The position numbers and the translations under genes were made by a program. DNA of 52,447 bases, taken from assembly GCA_903832625.1 (NCBI GenBank), contig CAILCI010000001.1:1-52447 (forward strand), written 5' to 3'. This stretch comes from an uncultured Burkholderiales bacterium (GTDB taxonomy: Bacteria > Pseudomonadota > Gammaproteobacteria > Burkholderiales > Burkholderiaceae_C). Each line of letters starts with the position of its first letter. Position 1 is the stretch's first letter. Below, piece after piece: positions 31,801 through 39,282 of this stretch. Under the pieces are notes generated by a model that had not been told where the DNA came from, did not search any database, and saw only the letters and a program-made list of their open reading frames with translations.

Positions 31801-31988
31801 CCAGCGGTCCAGGCTCTGAGATTCAACGTCCCTTGGCCATTGTGGTGACAGGCGGCTTGGTCACCTCCACCTTGTTGACCTTGCTGTTGTTGCCGAAAAT
31901 TTTTGAACGCTTTGGCAGCGCACTGAGCCTGCGCGATGCGCTGCGCCTCATGCGCCAAAGCACCGCCCGTCAGGGAGAAAACACATGA
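28851..31988 (+). CDS. HME-family RND efflux pump (CusA/CzcA type)
   Basis: The 1045-residue pump exports metal ions or similar toxic compounds by proton antiport, with 12 membrane helices and two large periplasmic loops. Features: SLRYRNLTLGVAVAIV, FPDISPTQAKLILKVPGMTPVEIEQRV, ALGMLVDASVVVVENIETAL (TM4, about residue 395-415) and the C-terminal VITALGMIPLLFASGPGSEIQRPLA. The TM4 segment has Asp-Ala-Ser-Val and Glu-Asn but lacks the DFG..VDGAV of Co/Zn/Cd or Ni/Co pumps, and is closer to the Cu/Ag type. The substrate is therefore open. ATG 28854, the second of two tandem ATGs, is better spaced from GGAGG. The stop overlaps the channel gene. Confidence 0.93.
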   Translation: MMFEALIRLSLRYRNLTLGVAVAIVLAGANAWLNLPIDAFPDISPTQAKLILKVPGMTPVEIEQRVVKPIEQELLSIPNKQVVRSMSKYGIADITIDFEEGVDIYWARQQVSEHLASVMRDLPPSVTGGLAPITTPLSEMFMFTIEGEGFSLADKRRVLDWVIRPELRTIAGVADVNSLGGEVQSFEVVPNTARMAALGLSMADLRQALEVNNSNDGAGRIVNGEESFVVRVVGAVQSLDDLRSIRLPTHHGDQKVYLDDVATVRLGALTRYGAVTQNGEGEAVQGLVLGMRGANARDLVTQVSAKLQEIQARLPQGMSTRVFYNRGELVTRAANTVIEALVEAAVLVCIVLYVFLGGIRAAVVVAVSLPLALMSTFVMMKFFGLTANLMSLGGLAIALGMLVDASVVVVENIETALAAHATQQGHAQGLSKGEVLLTAVRQVVKPVVAGVLIIGVVFLPLLSLQGLEGKLFAPVALTIIMALAASLLIAFTIVVALSSWLLRSHGDAEPRAMQAIHRGYVRLRDAVWQRPRWLYGASLASLVLAVGVYSWVGKTFMPTMDEGDVIVQLEKTPSIALDASLNIDTRVQQAILQHVPEVKTIVARTGSDELGLDPMGFDDSDTFIILKPKSEWRGSKEDVVDSIRTVLEGFPGVVYGFTQPIEMRVSEMLTGTRGDVAIKVFGTDLEQIQDAAQRIADAVRHVSGAAEVIAPKGNGLQYLTVNVNRTLLGQSGFSVEAFQQALKNQIEGESIGYVLQDGVRVPLTLKGNEALRNSPEAFKNLQLLAPDGHAWRAETLADFSSVDGPIRVNHEQSARFTSVQVSVEGRDLGGFVQEAQQAVAQLKLPAHLRVVWGGQFENQQRASARLALVIPAALTLIFIILVMTFGSVVQAGIIFLNIPFALVGGIFALGISGEYLSVPASVGFIALLGIAVLNGVVMVTHFNERLMEGEDLATVVRRGTERRLRPVLMTAVITALGMIPLLFASGPGSEIQRPLAIVVTGGLVTSTLLTLLLLPKIFERFGSALSLRDALRLMRQSTARQGENT

Positions 31989-33241
31989 GACAACGTCTAT
32001 TGATCGCAGCTTTGGCTGCAAGCTTTGCCGCGTCGTTTGCCCATGCCGACGAGGTGTTGAACCACTTTTTACCGCCCGACAATGCGGTGAAAGAGTCTTT
32101 GCTCAACTCCCCCGAAATCCAGCGCGCCCGAGCACAAAAGCAAGCCAATGCCTCGCACGCCCAAGCCATTGATGCGGGCAACGCCGAGTTCAGCTTTCAC
32201 ACGCTGCGACAACGCAGACTCGTGCCTTCCACCTCGGAGCGTTTTGCAGAATCGAGTTTTGGCATTGAACGCCCCATTCGTTTATGGGGCAAACGCGATC
32301 TCGATCAAAAACTGGCGATTGAAACCGCCAGCTTGGCCGACATCGAATACGCCGATGCCATCCACGAAGCCAGCCGTACCCTCCTCAAGCATTGGTTTGC
32401 TTGGGTGCGGGCACAAGCCCAGTTTGCCAATGCACAAACCTCGCTAGAGATTGCGCAGCACAACGCCCGCTTGGCCAACACGCGCTTGAAACATGGTGAG
32501 ATTTCTCAACTCGACGCCGATTTGGCACACGCCGAACTCTTGCGTGCGCAAGCCGCGTGGCAAACCAGCCAAGCCGACAGCCTGAGCAGCCGCGCCAATT
32601 TACAGCGGCGCTATCCCGAGTTGAGTTTGCCCGCACCCGGTTTGGATCAAGTCTTGCGCCAACAAGACATGCCCAGCGAGTTGGGCGACACGACTGTGTT
32701 GCGTGAAGATTTTGTGGCTTCCAACCACGAACTCATGTATTTGCGCAAAGATGCGCAGCGCCTGCAATTGCAAGGTCAACGCGCTGACAAAGACCGGTAC
32801 TCAGACCCAACGCTGGGCGTGTTCTCCACCCGCGAGCGCGATGGGGCAGAGCAAATTACCGGCGTGAGCGTGTCCTTTGCTTTTCCGGGTGCGGCGCGCA
32901 GCCACTTGGCACAAGCCGCTTTGTCGCAAGCTTTGGCGGCGCAAGACAGAGTACAAGCCAGCGAACGCGCTCTGAGCGCAGAGTTTGAAGGCTTGCTCAC
33001 CCAATACCAATACAAGCGCACGGCCGCTTTACAACTGCGCGAGGCTGCACACAGCCAAACTCAGGCGGCTGAAAAATCGCGCACCGCGTTCAGCTTGGGC
33101 GAACACAGCATGACGGAGATGCTGCAAAGCGCAAGGCTGGCCAACGACCAACGCTTGGCCGCAGACCTCATGCACCTAGAGGTTTTGGAGTTGCGCACCA
33201 CCATCGAATTGGATTTACACCGTATTTACGATTTCGATTGA
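31985..33241 (+). CDS. TolC-family outer-membrane efflux channel
   Basis: The 418-residue protein is the outer-membrane factor of the tripartite efflux system. It has a signal peptide (LLIAALAASFAASFAHA) and the long helix-rich TolC layout: QKQANASHAQAIDAGNAEFSF, ETASLADIEYADAIHEASRTLLKHWFAW, and the repeat-like second half around ALSQALAAQDRVQASERALSAEFEGLL. CzcC/CusC-type channels of this length are usual in the operon order adaptor-pump-channel. It overlaps the pump gene by four bases (ATGA). Its stop lies five bases before the stop of the convergent porin gene. Confidence 0.88.
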   Translation: MRQRLLIAALAASFAASFAHADEVLNHFLPPDNAVKESLLNSPEIQRARAQKQANASHAQAIDAGNAEFSFHTLRQRRLVPSTSERFAESSFGIERPIRLWGKRDLDQKLAIETASLADIEYADAIHEASRTLLKHWFAWVRAQAQFANAQTSLEIAQHNARLANTRLKHGEISQLDADLAHAELLRAQAAWQTSQADSLSSRANLQRRYPELSLPAPGLDQVLRQQDMPSELGDTTVLREDFVASNHELMYLRKDAQRLQLQGQRADKDRYSDPTLGVFSTRERDGAEQITGVSVSFAFPGAARSHLAQAALSQALAAQDRVQASERALSAEFEGLLTQYQYKRTAALQLREAAHSQTQAAEKSRTAFSLGEHSMTEMLQSARLANDQRLAADLMHLEVLELRTTIELDLHRIYDFD

Positions 33242-33246
33242 GCGCA

Positions 33247-34596
33247 TCAGTATTCGAGATGCAACCTCACCGCATACACCTTGACCGCCCCACGGTCAGC
33301 GTTGTATGCGGGGTTTTGAATGTATTGGTGATCCAAGGTTACCCACGCATTGCGATTGAGAGCGTAGCTGTAAAAACTCTCTAACACCCGCTCAGGCGCA
33401 TAGTTCAAAGAGCCGTCGCCAATGAAAAACGATACGCCGCCCGCCTTCAGAAAATTGATGCGTTGGTCAGACAAGGTGTCACGCATAAAGGCCACGCCCA
33501 CCGTGTCTTGCCCGCGTCCCCAGGCTGTGCCTTTGACCAAAAATCCAGTGGACAACGAACCATCGGCTTCGGTGAAAGCCAAGGTTTCGGTCAACCCATC
33601 GCTTTTCATGGCACGCAAGAAAAAACCGACATCGGGCGTGATGGCTTGCTCAATGTTGACGCCCAAGCCTGTTTTGTCTTTGTTGCCTGCACGCACATTG
33701 ATCAAAGCTTGAGGACCGGTTTGTGTGGGATAGCCAAGATTTTGTAAATAGCGCGTGGCATCGTTGAAACTCGCCACAATGGCGCGGTCATGGTAGTAGA
33801 GCACGCGCACTTTGCCGGGTTGGTCGCCCAACAAATGGCTGCGTTCAAACTCGACTTGATCGCCAAAATGCTGCGCCAACGCCAAATCGACCGCTTCTAC
33901 GTTGGGCGTGACAGGTGTGCTCATGCGACCCAAGCGCAAGGCCCAATTGTCTTGGTACCACTCGGCAGCAAAACCCCAGCCGTAGCCGCGCGCATCGGCG
34001 GCATAGTCGTAAGACGCATACGTCCAATTGCCCCAGTTCATGAATTGGGTGCGCGGGTCTTTGGCGTAGGCGTTGTCGTCAAACACATCTAAGGTTGAAA
34101 AATTGCCCACCGTCAGCACAAAACGGTTTTTGTCCACTGTGCCGGCGAGTTGGTTGAAATCGCTCTCCACCTTTTCCTCGCCGCCGCCATTGCCCCAGGT
34201 CTGGCGCAAAAACAAGCGTTGGCGGTAAAAACTCGGCTTGCTGCCTGCGGCGCGGGTAATTTCACCATTGGTGAAACTGCCCAAACCCACCAATGCACCT
34301 GTGAACGGCACACCCGTGACCACCTCAGGGTTGAAATACAACTCACCGCCCTGCCAAGGACGCATGCCCCAATGCGCAGTGGCGCTGAAGGTGTACATGG
34401 TGTTGGAAGAAGAACTCAGGCTGTTGGGGCCGTCCCCACGCGGACTGTTGAAAGCTGGATGACGTTGCCAGTTGTAAGTGGCTTGGTATTTGGCCGTGGT
34501 GTCTTCGTAGTCATCGTCGGATGCCAAGGCATGTGTCGTCAAAACGCACAAGCCCAGCCAACACATAAAGCACCCACGAAACAAAGAAAATCGCAT
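33247..34596 (-). CDS. OprB-like carbohydrate porin
   Basis: The 449-residue protein has a signal peptide (CWLGLCVLTTHALA) and a porin-like barrel. The N-terminal KYQATYNWQRHPAFNSPRG followed by GPNSLSSSSNTMYTFSATAHWGMRPWQGGELYFNPEV is typical of the OprB carbohydrate-selective porin family. The C-terminus ends LHLEY, a terminal aromatic consistent with BAM recognition. Family members let sugars or other small polar solutes across the outer membrane. A Pho box in the orientation of this gene lies 67-84 bp upstream, so phosphate control is possible and the solute might be a phosphorus source; that is inference. Divergent from ppx. Confidence 0.68.
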   Translation of the reverse strand: MRFSLFRGCFMCWLGLCVLTTHALASDDDYEDTTAKYQATYNWQRHPAFNSPRGDGPNSLSSSSNTMYTFSATAHWGMRPWQGGELYFNPEVVTGVPFTGALVGLGSFTNGEITRAAGSKPSFYRQRLFLRQTWGNGGGEEKVESDFNQLAGTVDKNRFVLTVGNFSTLDVFDDNAYAKDPRTQFMNWGNWTYASYDYAADARGYGWGFAAEWYQDNWALRLGRMSTPVTPNVEAVDLALAQHFGDQVEFERSHLLGDQPGKVRVLYYHDRAIVASFNDATRYLQNLGYPTQTGPQALINVRAGNKDKTGLGVNIEQAITPDVGFFLRAMKSDGLTETLAFTEADGSLSTGFLVKGTAWGRGQDTVGVAFMRDTLSDQRINFLKAGGVSFFIGDGSLNYAPERVLESFYSYALNRNAWVTLDHQYIQNPAYNADRGAVKVYAVRLHLEY

Positions 34597-34662
34597 ACAG
34601 AATTGTAATTAAGCTAATTAAACCCCCAGAGCGGGGCAAAATATGCACTTTAATTCGCTCCA

Positions 34663-34680
34663 ATGACAGCGGTGTGACAC
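34663..34680 (-). promoter_or_regulatory. Pho box between the porin gene and ppx
   Basis: Read on the minus strand the 18 bases are GTGTCAC ACCG CTGTCAT: two heptamers 11 bp apart that match the PhoB consensus (CTGTCAT-4-CTGTCAY) at 13 of 14 positions by eye. Its orientation points at the porin gene (67-84 bp upstream of that ATG), while it also sits 36-53 bp before ppx. The spacer is less AT-rich than usual. Confidence 0.6.
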
Positions 34681-34715
34681 ATCAGCTTCACAAAGATTAC
34701 GTAATATCCTCTTCT

Positions 34716-36209
34716 ATGCAAAATGGCACCCAATTAGCTGCGATTGATATCGGCTCCAACAGTTTTCGTCTCGAAATTGGTCGCTTCGACCACGGTCAAA
34801 TTCAGCCAGTTGAATACCTCAAGGAAACCGTGCGCTTGGGCAACGGCTTGGACGAAGAGCGCAATTTATCGCCTGAAGCCATGCAAAGGGGTTGGGAATG
34901 TTTGGCGCGCTTTGCCGAACGCTTGAGCGGTTTTTCAAAAACACAAGTGCGCGCGGTGGCCACACAAACTTTACGGGAAGCCAAAAATCGCGACGAGTTT
35001 TTAAAGCGCGGCAAAGAAATTTTGGGTCACACCATCGAAGTCATTGCAGGCACTGAAGAAGCTCGCCTGATCTACCAAGGCGTCTCGCATATGTTGCCGC
35101 ACAGCACCGAACGGCGCTTGGTGATCGACATTGGTGGCCGTTCCACTGAATTGATTTTGGGCACTGGCAAACAAGCCCACGAAACAGCTTCATTTCGTGT
35201 GGGGAGTGTGGCTTGGTCGATGAAGTATTTCGCACAAGGAGAGTTCACTGAGCAAGCGTTTTACCGCGCGGAAATTGCGGCGCAGGCCGTGCTCGAAGAA
35301 GCGCTCACCCACTACCCGCGCAACGAATGGGATTTGGCCTACGGCGCATCCGGCACAGTGGGCGCCGTGGCTGAAATTTTGGAGATGGCGGGCTGGCGCT
35401 CCGGCGAAATCACCAGCGACGGGCTGAAATGGTTGGTCAAATCTTTGTTGCGTGCAGGCAGCGCCGAGCGGGTGCGACTAGAAGGCCTCAAAGATGACCG
35501 TCGCAGCGTGATTGGCGGCGGCTTGAGTGTGCTTCGCGCCATCATGGACTTGCTGCAAATCGACACGCTGCATGTCGCGCAAGGCGCATTGCGCCACGGC
35601 GTGTTGTTTGACATGCTGGAGCGCGACAGCGACGCCACCGATGCGCGTGATATTTCGATTCAGCGTTTGGCGCAGAAATTTGCCATCGACACCGAGCAAG
35701 CCAAGCGCGTGCAACATACTGCGCAGCATCTCTTAAATGCTTTCATGCCCAACAGAGACGCGGTGCTGATTCGTACGCAGCGCAAGCTCTCATGGGCTGC
35801 GGCGCTGCATGAAATTGGCATGACCATCTCGCACAGCGACTACCACAAGCACGGCGCTTACATTTTGGACAACGCGGACATGCTGGGCTTTAGCATGTCC
35901 GAGTTACACAAACTGGGGCTGCTGGTCTTGGGGCAACGCGGCAAATTGAAAAAGCTTGAGACCGATTTTGAATCGACCACTTTCGTCAAGTCTCTGATGG
36001 CGTTGCGTTTGGCGATCATCTTGTGCCATGCCCGGCAAGAGCCTGACTTCAAAGGTCTGGAGGTTTTGGCAATTGACGCACGCCGAGTTTTTAAAGTAAG
36101 TCTTGATTCAACTTGGGCTGCAGAGCACCCGCAATCCACGCATTTGCTCAAAATCGAAGAGCAATCCTGGCAAAAAACACCTTGGAGTTTTGAGTTAAAC
36201 CTGACTTGA
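34716..36209 (+). CDS. ppx: Exopolyphosphatase (Ppx/GppA family)
   Basis: Ppx hydrolyses polyphosphate from its ends and can cleave pppGpp. The 497-residue protein has the ASKHA-fold phosphate motifs AAIDIGSNSFRLEIGRF near 8-24, EVIAGTEEARLIYQGV near 108-123 and LVIDIGGRSTELILGTG near 135-151. A helical C-terminal part (LHEIGMTISHSDYHKHGAYIL near 365-385) resembles the HD-like domain of long Ppx proteins. ATG 34716 (MQNGTQLAAID) was chosen over GTG 34674 because the extra residues are not Ppx-like. It stands beside ppk1, sixA and a histone-like gene, a typical polyphosphate neighbourhood. The shared upstream region contains a Pho box. Confidence 0.93.
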   Translation: MQNGTQLAAIDIGSNSFRLEIGRFDHGQIQPVEYLKETVRLGNGLDEERNLSPEAMQRGWECLARFAERLSGFSKTQVRAVATQTLREAKNRDEFLKRGKEILGHTIEVIAGTEEARLIYQGVSHMLPHSTERRLVIDIGGRSTELILGTGKQAHETASFRVGSVAWSMKYFAQGEFTEQAFYRAEIAAQAVLEEALTHYPRNEWDLAYGASGTVGAVAEILEMAGWRSGEITSDGLKWLVKSLLRAGSAERVRLEGLKDDRRSVIGGGLSVLRAIMDLLQIDTLHVAQGALRHGVLFDMLERDSDATDARDISIQRLAQKFAIDTEQAKRVQHTAQHLLNAFMPNRDAVLIRTQRKLSWAAALHEIGMTISHSDYHKHGAYILDNADMLGFSMSELHKLGLLVLGQRGKLKKLETDFESTTFVKSLMALRLAIILCHARQEPDFKGLEVLAIDARRVFKVSLDSTWAAEHPQSTHLLKIEEQSWQKTPWSFELNLT

Positions 36210-36259
36210 TCAATCGGTATAAACGGTTTACACTGTTTTCTTTTATAAAGGAATCAGCA

Positions 36260-36664
36260 ATGGCAACTACTACCAAATCAGTGGTCTCAGCTTCTAAACC
36301 CACCCGTAAAGTGGCAGCGCCTGTCAAGGCGGCGCCGCGCAAAGCAGCCGTCAAAAAAGTAACAGCCCCAAAACCAGCGGCCAAAAAACCAGCGCCTCAA
36401 ACCGTGAAAGCGGTCAAAGCCGCCAAAGTAGAAAAAGTCAAAAAACCAAAACTGGTGCGTGACAGCTTCACCATGCCCAAAGATGAATACGCTGCCATTG
36501 ATGCTCTCAAACAACGCGCCATCAAACTCGGCCAAGTGGCCAAGAAAAGCGAATTGTTGCGTGCTGGCATCAAAGCCCTCACTGGCTTGAGCGATATTCA
36601 GTTCAAAGCAGCCTTGAGCAACGTACCCACCATCAAGACGGGTCGTCCCACGAACGCGAAATAA
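36260..36664 (+). CDS. Lys/Ala/Pro-rich histone-like protein with ribbon-helix-helix-like C-terminus
   Basis: The 134-residue protein has two parts. Residues 1-67 are a basic, low-complexity tail rich in Lys, Ala and Pro (KPAAKKPAPQ, KAAKVEKVKKPK), like the tails of AlgP/histone H1-type proteins. Residues about 68-134 are a compact domain (DSFTMPKDEYAAIDALKQRA, VAKKSELLRAGIKALTGL) with a strand-helix-helix pattern like ribbon-helix-helix DNA-binding proteins. AAAGGA lies eight bases before ATG 36260. It follows ppx by 50 bp. Its 3' end overlaps the sixA 3' end by 32 bp. Basic tails of this kind bind DNA and polyphosphate in other bacteria, so a role at polyphosphate granules or the nucleoid is plausible but inferred. 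Confidence 0.75.
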   Translation: MATTTKSVVSASKPTRKVAAPVKAAPRKAAVKKVTAPKPAAKKPAPQTVKAVKAAKVEKVKKPKLVRDSFTMPKDEYAAIDALKQRAIKLGQVAKKSELLRAGIKALTGLSDIQFKAALSNVPTIKTGRPTNAK

Positions 36665-37133
36665 GATCAGGCGTTGCAACCGTCATCAAGACGGTTTGCA
36701 GCTTGTCCTCGCGTAAACGTGTGCGCAGCCACCAAACTGCGCCTTTGCGCACGGCGCAAATGTCTTCGCGCATCCCCAAAAGCTGCGCAATGACTTGCCC
36801 CAAATAGGGCTGATGTCCAACGATCAACACCGTACCCTTGTTTTGAGGCCCGGTCTCTGGCGACCATTTCAAGAGCGACAGCACATCGCTGGCTTGTGCG
36901 TGGGGCGCCAATTCATCACGCAACTTGTATTTACGGCCTAAGGCTTGCGCAGTTTGATCCGTTCTGCGTGCGGGACTGACCAACACGCGCGTGCCTTCGG
37001 GCAAATGTCGGTCTAACCAAACCGCCATTCGCGTGGCCTGTCGCTCGCCTTTTGCTGTGAGTTGGCGGGACATGTCGTCGCGCCCCTCGATTGCAAGCTC
37101 TGCTTCAGCATGTCGCCACAAAATCAAATCCAT
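36633..37133 (-). CDS. sixA: SixA-like phosphohistidine phosphatase
   Basis: SixA is a small histidine-phosphatase-superfamily enzyme that removes phosphate from phosphohistidine on signalling proteins. The 166-residue protein starts MDLILWRHAEAELA, the RHG-type motif with catalytic His8 and Arg7, and has the second catalytic His in VLIVGHQPYLGQVIA. Length is typical. It follows ppk1 by three bases, an arrangement I know from other betaproteobacteria. It may act on the phosphotransfer state of PPK1 or another partner, but that is untested. Its end overlaps the histone-like gene on the other strand. Confidence 0.88.
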   Translation of the reverse strand: MDLILWRHAEAELAIEGRDDMSRQLTAKGERQATRMAVWLDRHLPEGTRVLVSPARRTDQTAQALGRKYKLRDELAPHAQASDVLSLLKWSPETGPQNKGTVLIVGHQPYLGQVIAQLLGMREDICAVRKGAVWWLRTRLREDKLQTVLMTVATPDLISRSWDDPS

Positions 37134-37136
37134 GCG

Positions 37137-39227
37137 TCACCTCGTTTCGCTGCGATGTGAATAGAGTTCTATCAAGGCCTGTTGGGCACTGTGCGGCTGC
37201 ACAGGTTTTTTTGCATTGGCGCGGGTTTTCGGATGCGGACTGCGCACATATTGCCCATCGGGCTGCATCAGCCATGCGTCGGCGTTATCCCCTAAGTAGG
37301 CAATCAGACATTCGTTGACAACGCGTTGTCGCAATTGCGGGTCTTCAATCGGCCAAGCCACTTCAACCCGACGCAGCATGTTGCGATTCATCCAATCGGC
37401 ACTGGACAGGTACAGGTTTTCTTCATTGCCGCTGCGGAAATAAAAAACACGCGAATGTTCTAAAAACCGACCAATGATGGAGCGCACACGGATGTTGTCT
37501 GTCACGCCTGGTTTTTGGGCGGGCAACATGCATGCGCCTCGTATGATGAGATCCACCTCAACACCCGCCTTGCCAGCTCGAACCAACGCCTCCATGAGCT
37601 TTTCATCGGTCAACGAGTTCATTTTCAGGACAATGCGACCTGGTTTTTTTTGCAAAGAGGCCAAAGCCAATTTATCAATCATGTCAATCAAGTTGCGCTG
37701 CAAATTGAAAGGCGCTATCCACAGCTTGCTCAAGCGCGGAATTCGGCTTTGATTGGCCAGCAAATTGAACACACTCTCCACGTCTTGTGTGAGCTTGACG
37801 TCTGAAGTGATGAAGCTCAAATCGGTGTAGAGCTTGGCTGTTTTTGAGTTGTAGTTGCCTGTAGACAAATGCGCGTAACGCTTGATCAATCGCCCTTCTT
37901 TGCGCGTGACCAACAACAATTTGGCGTGCGTTTTCAAACCCACCACGCCATAGACAACTTGCGCACCCACTTGCTCTAGTTTTTCTGCCCAATTGATGTT
38001 GGCCTCTTCATCAAAACGCGCTTTGAGCTCCACCACCACCGTCACTTCTTTGCCACGTTGCACCGCTTCGTGCAACAAACTCATCAACTCAGAGTCCGTC
38101 CCTGTGCGATAAATGGTTTGCTTGATCGCCAACACTTTAGGGTCGCGCACGGCTTCTCGTAAGAACGTCAGCACGGCATCAAAGCTCTCATAGGGCTGAT
38201 GGATCAAAACGCTTTGAGTGTGGAGTTGATCCACAATGGGATCGCTGCTGTTGAGCTGCGCAGGATAGCTGGCCTTGTAGCTTGGGAAGACCAACTTGGA
38301 GTCATTCATCAAGTCAATCAACTGTGTCAAGCGAACCAAATTGACGGGGCCTTGCACGCGGTAGAGTGAGCTATGCGGCAACTCAAACTGCTTGAGCAAG
38401 AACTCCGACAAATGCTCAGAGCAGCCGGAAGACACCTCCAAGCGAATCGCCTGACCGTAATTGCGCTGAACCAGTTCTTGGCGCAATGCGGTGCGCAAGT
38501 TTTTAACGTCTTCTTCATCAACGGCCAGATCGGAATGACGGGTGACACGAAATTGCGAGAACTGGCCAACCACGCGTCCAGGAAACAAATCTTTCAAGTG
38601 CGAACGAATCACACTTGAGATAGAAACAAACAGCTTGCGTTTGCCGGCCAGTTTTTCAGGCAACTGAATCACACGCGGCAAACTTCGAGGGACTTTGACA
38701 ATCGCAATTTCATTGTCGCGACCAAAAGCATCCTGACCCGACAAGCGGACAATAAAGTTGAGTGACTTGTTGGCCACTTGAGGAAACGGATGCGCAGGAT
38801 CTAAGCCCACAGGCAACAGCAAGGGCTTGACGTCGCTTTCAAAAAAGGACTTGACCCAGCGATGCTGTGCCAAGGTTCGCTCGCTGTGCGAGAGCAATCG
38901 AATGCCTTGTTTTGACAACGCAGGCAACAACACATCGTTATAGAGCGCGTATTGACTTTGCACCAACTCATGGGCTTTTTCGCTCAGGATTTTTTGTTTT
39001 TCATGGATCACACTGTTGTGCAATGCGCCACGTACTTCAAAAAATTCATCGAGGTTAGAAGAAACAATACATAAGTAACGCAAGCGCTCTAACAAAGGAA
39101 CTTCTGGACGCTTTGCCCAATCAAGAACGCGTTCATTGAAAGACAAAAGACTTAAATCACGGTCAAGCCATTCGATGGGCTCTTGTAATTTAATGTCGAT
39201 TTTTGTAGGTGTACTGCTTGCTGACAT
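37137..39227 (-). CDS. ppk1: Polyphosphate kinase 1
   Basis: PPK1 makes inorganic polyphosphate from ATP through a phosphohistidine intermediate. The 696-residue protein has the expected order: N-terminal domain (LSLLSFNERVLDWAKRP, LRYLCIVSSNLDEFFEVR), head domain and two phospholipase D-like C-terminal domains. The catalytic-His segments are YAHLSTGNYNSKTAKLYTD (about 430-450) and, in C2, NLYLSSADWMNRNMLRRVE (about 575-595). Length is usual. The promoter region contains a Pho box that overlaps the stop codon of the upstream glycosyltransferase gene. It is followed by sixA, and may be expressed both from the olsB operon and from its own PhoB-controlled start. Confidence 0.97.
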   Translation of the reverse strand: MSASSTPTKIDIKLQEPIEWLDRDLSLLSFNERVLDWAKRPEVPLLERLRYLCIVSSNLDEFFEVRGALHNSVIHEKQKILSEKAHELVQSQYALYNDVLLPALSKQGIRLLSHSERTLAQHRWVKSFFESDVKPLLLPVGLDPAHPFPQVANKSLNFIVRLSGQDAFGRDNEIAIVKVPRSLPRVIQLPEKLAGKRKLFVSISSVIRSHLKDLFPGRVVGQFSQFRVTRHSDLAVDEEDVKNLRTALRQELVQRNYGQAIRLEVSSGCSEHLSEFLLKQFELPHSSLYRVQGPVNLVRLTQLIDLMNDSKLVFPSYKASYPAQLNSSDPIVDQLHTQSVLIHQPYESFDAVLTFLREAVRDPKVLAIKQTIYRTGTDSELMSLLHEAVQRGKEVTVVVELKARFDEEANINWAEKLEQVGAQVVYGVVGLKTHAKLLLVTRKEGRLIKRYAHLSTGNYNSKTAKLYTDLSFITSDVKLTQDVESVFNLLANQSRIPRLSKLWIAPFNLQRNLIDMIDKLALASLQKKPGRIVLKMNSLTDEKLMEALVRAGKAGVEVDLIIRGACMLPAQKPGVTDNIRVRSIIGRFLEHSRVFYFRSGNEENLYLSSADWMNRNMLRRVEVAWPIEDPQLRQRVVNECLIAYLGDNADAWLMQPDGQYVRSPHPKTRANAKKPVQPHSAQQALIELYSHRSETR

Positions 39228-39264
39228 AAGAGAGTGAATTTACCACTCATCACGACCTCAAACA

Positions 39265-39282
39265 ATGACACTTTTATGACAG
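39265..39282 (-). promoter_or_regulatory. Pho box upstream of ppk1
   Basis: The minus strand reads CTGTCAT AAAA GTGTCAT, two heptamers 11 bp apart with an AT-only spacer. By eye 13 of 14 heptamer positions agree with the PhoB consensus. It lies 38-55 bp before the ppk1 ATG and its first heptamer spans the TAA stop of the upstream glycosyltransferase (39274-39276). A clear -10 at the expected distance is not obvious. Confidence 0.72.

Noticed and set aside
30066-32021. 651-codon minus-strand frame over the RND pump gene
   Set aside because: Low-complexity His/Gln/Arg-rich translation with no recognisable domain, opposite an unambiguous pump gene.
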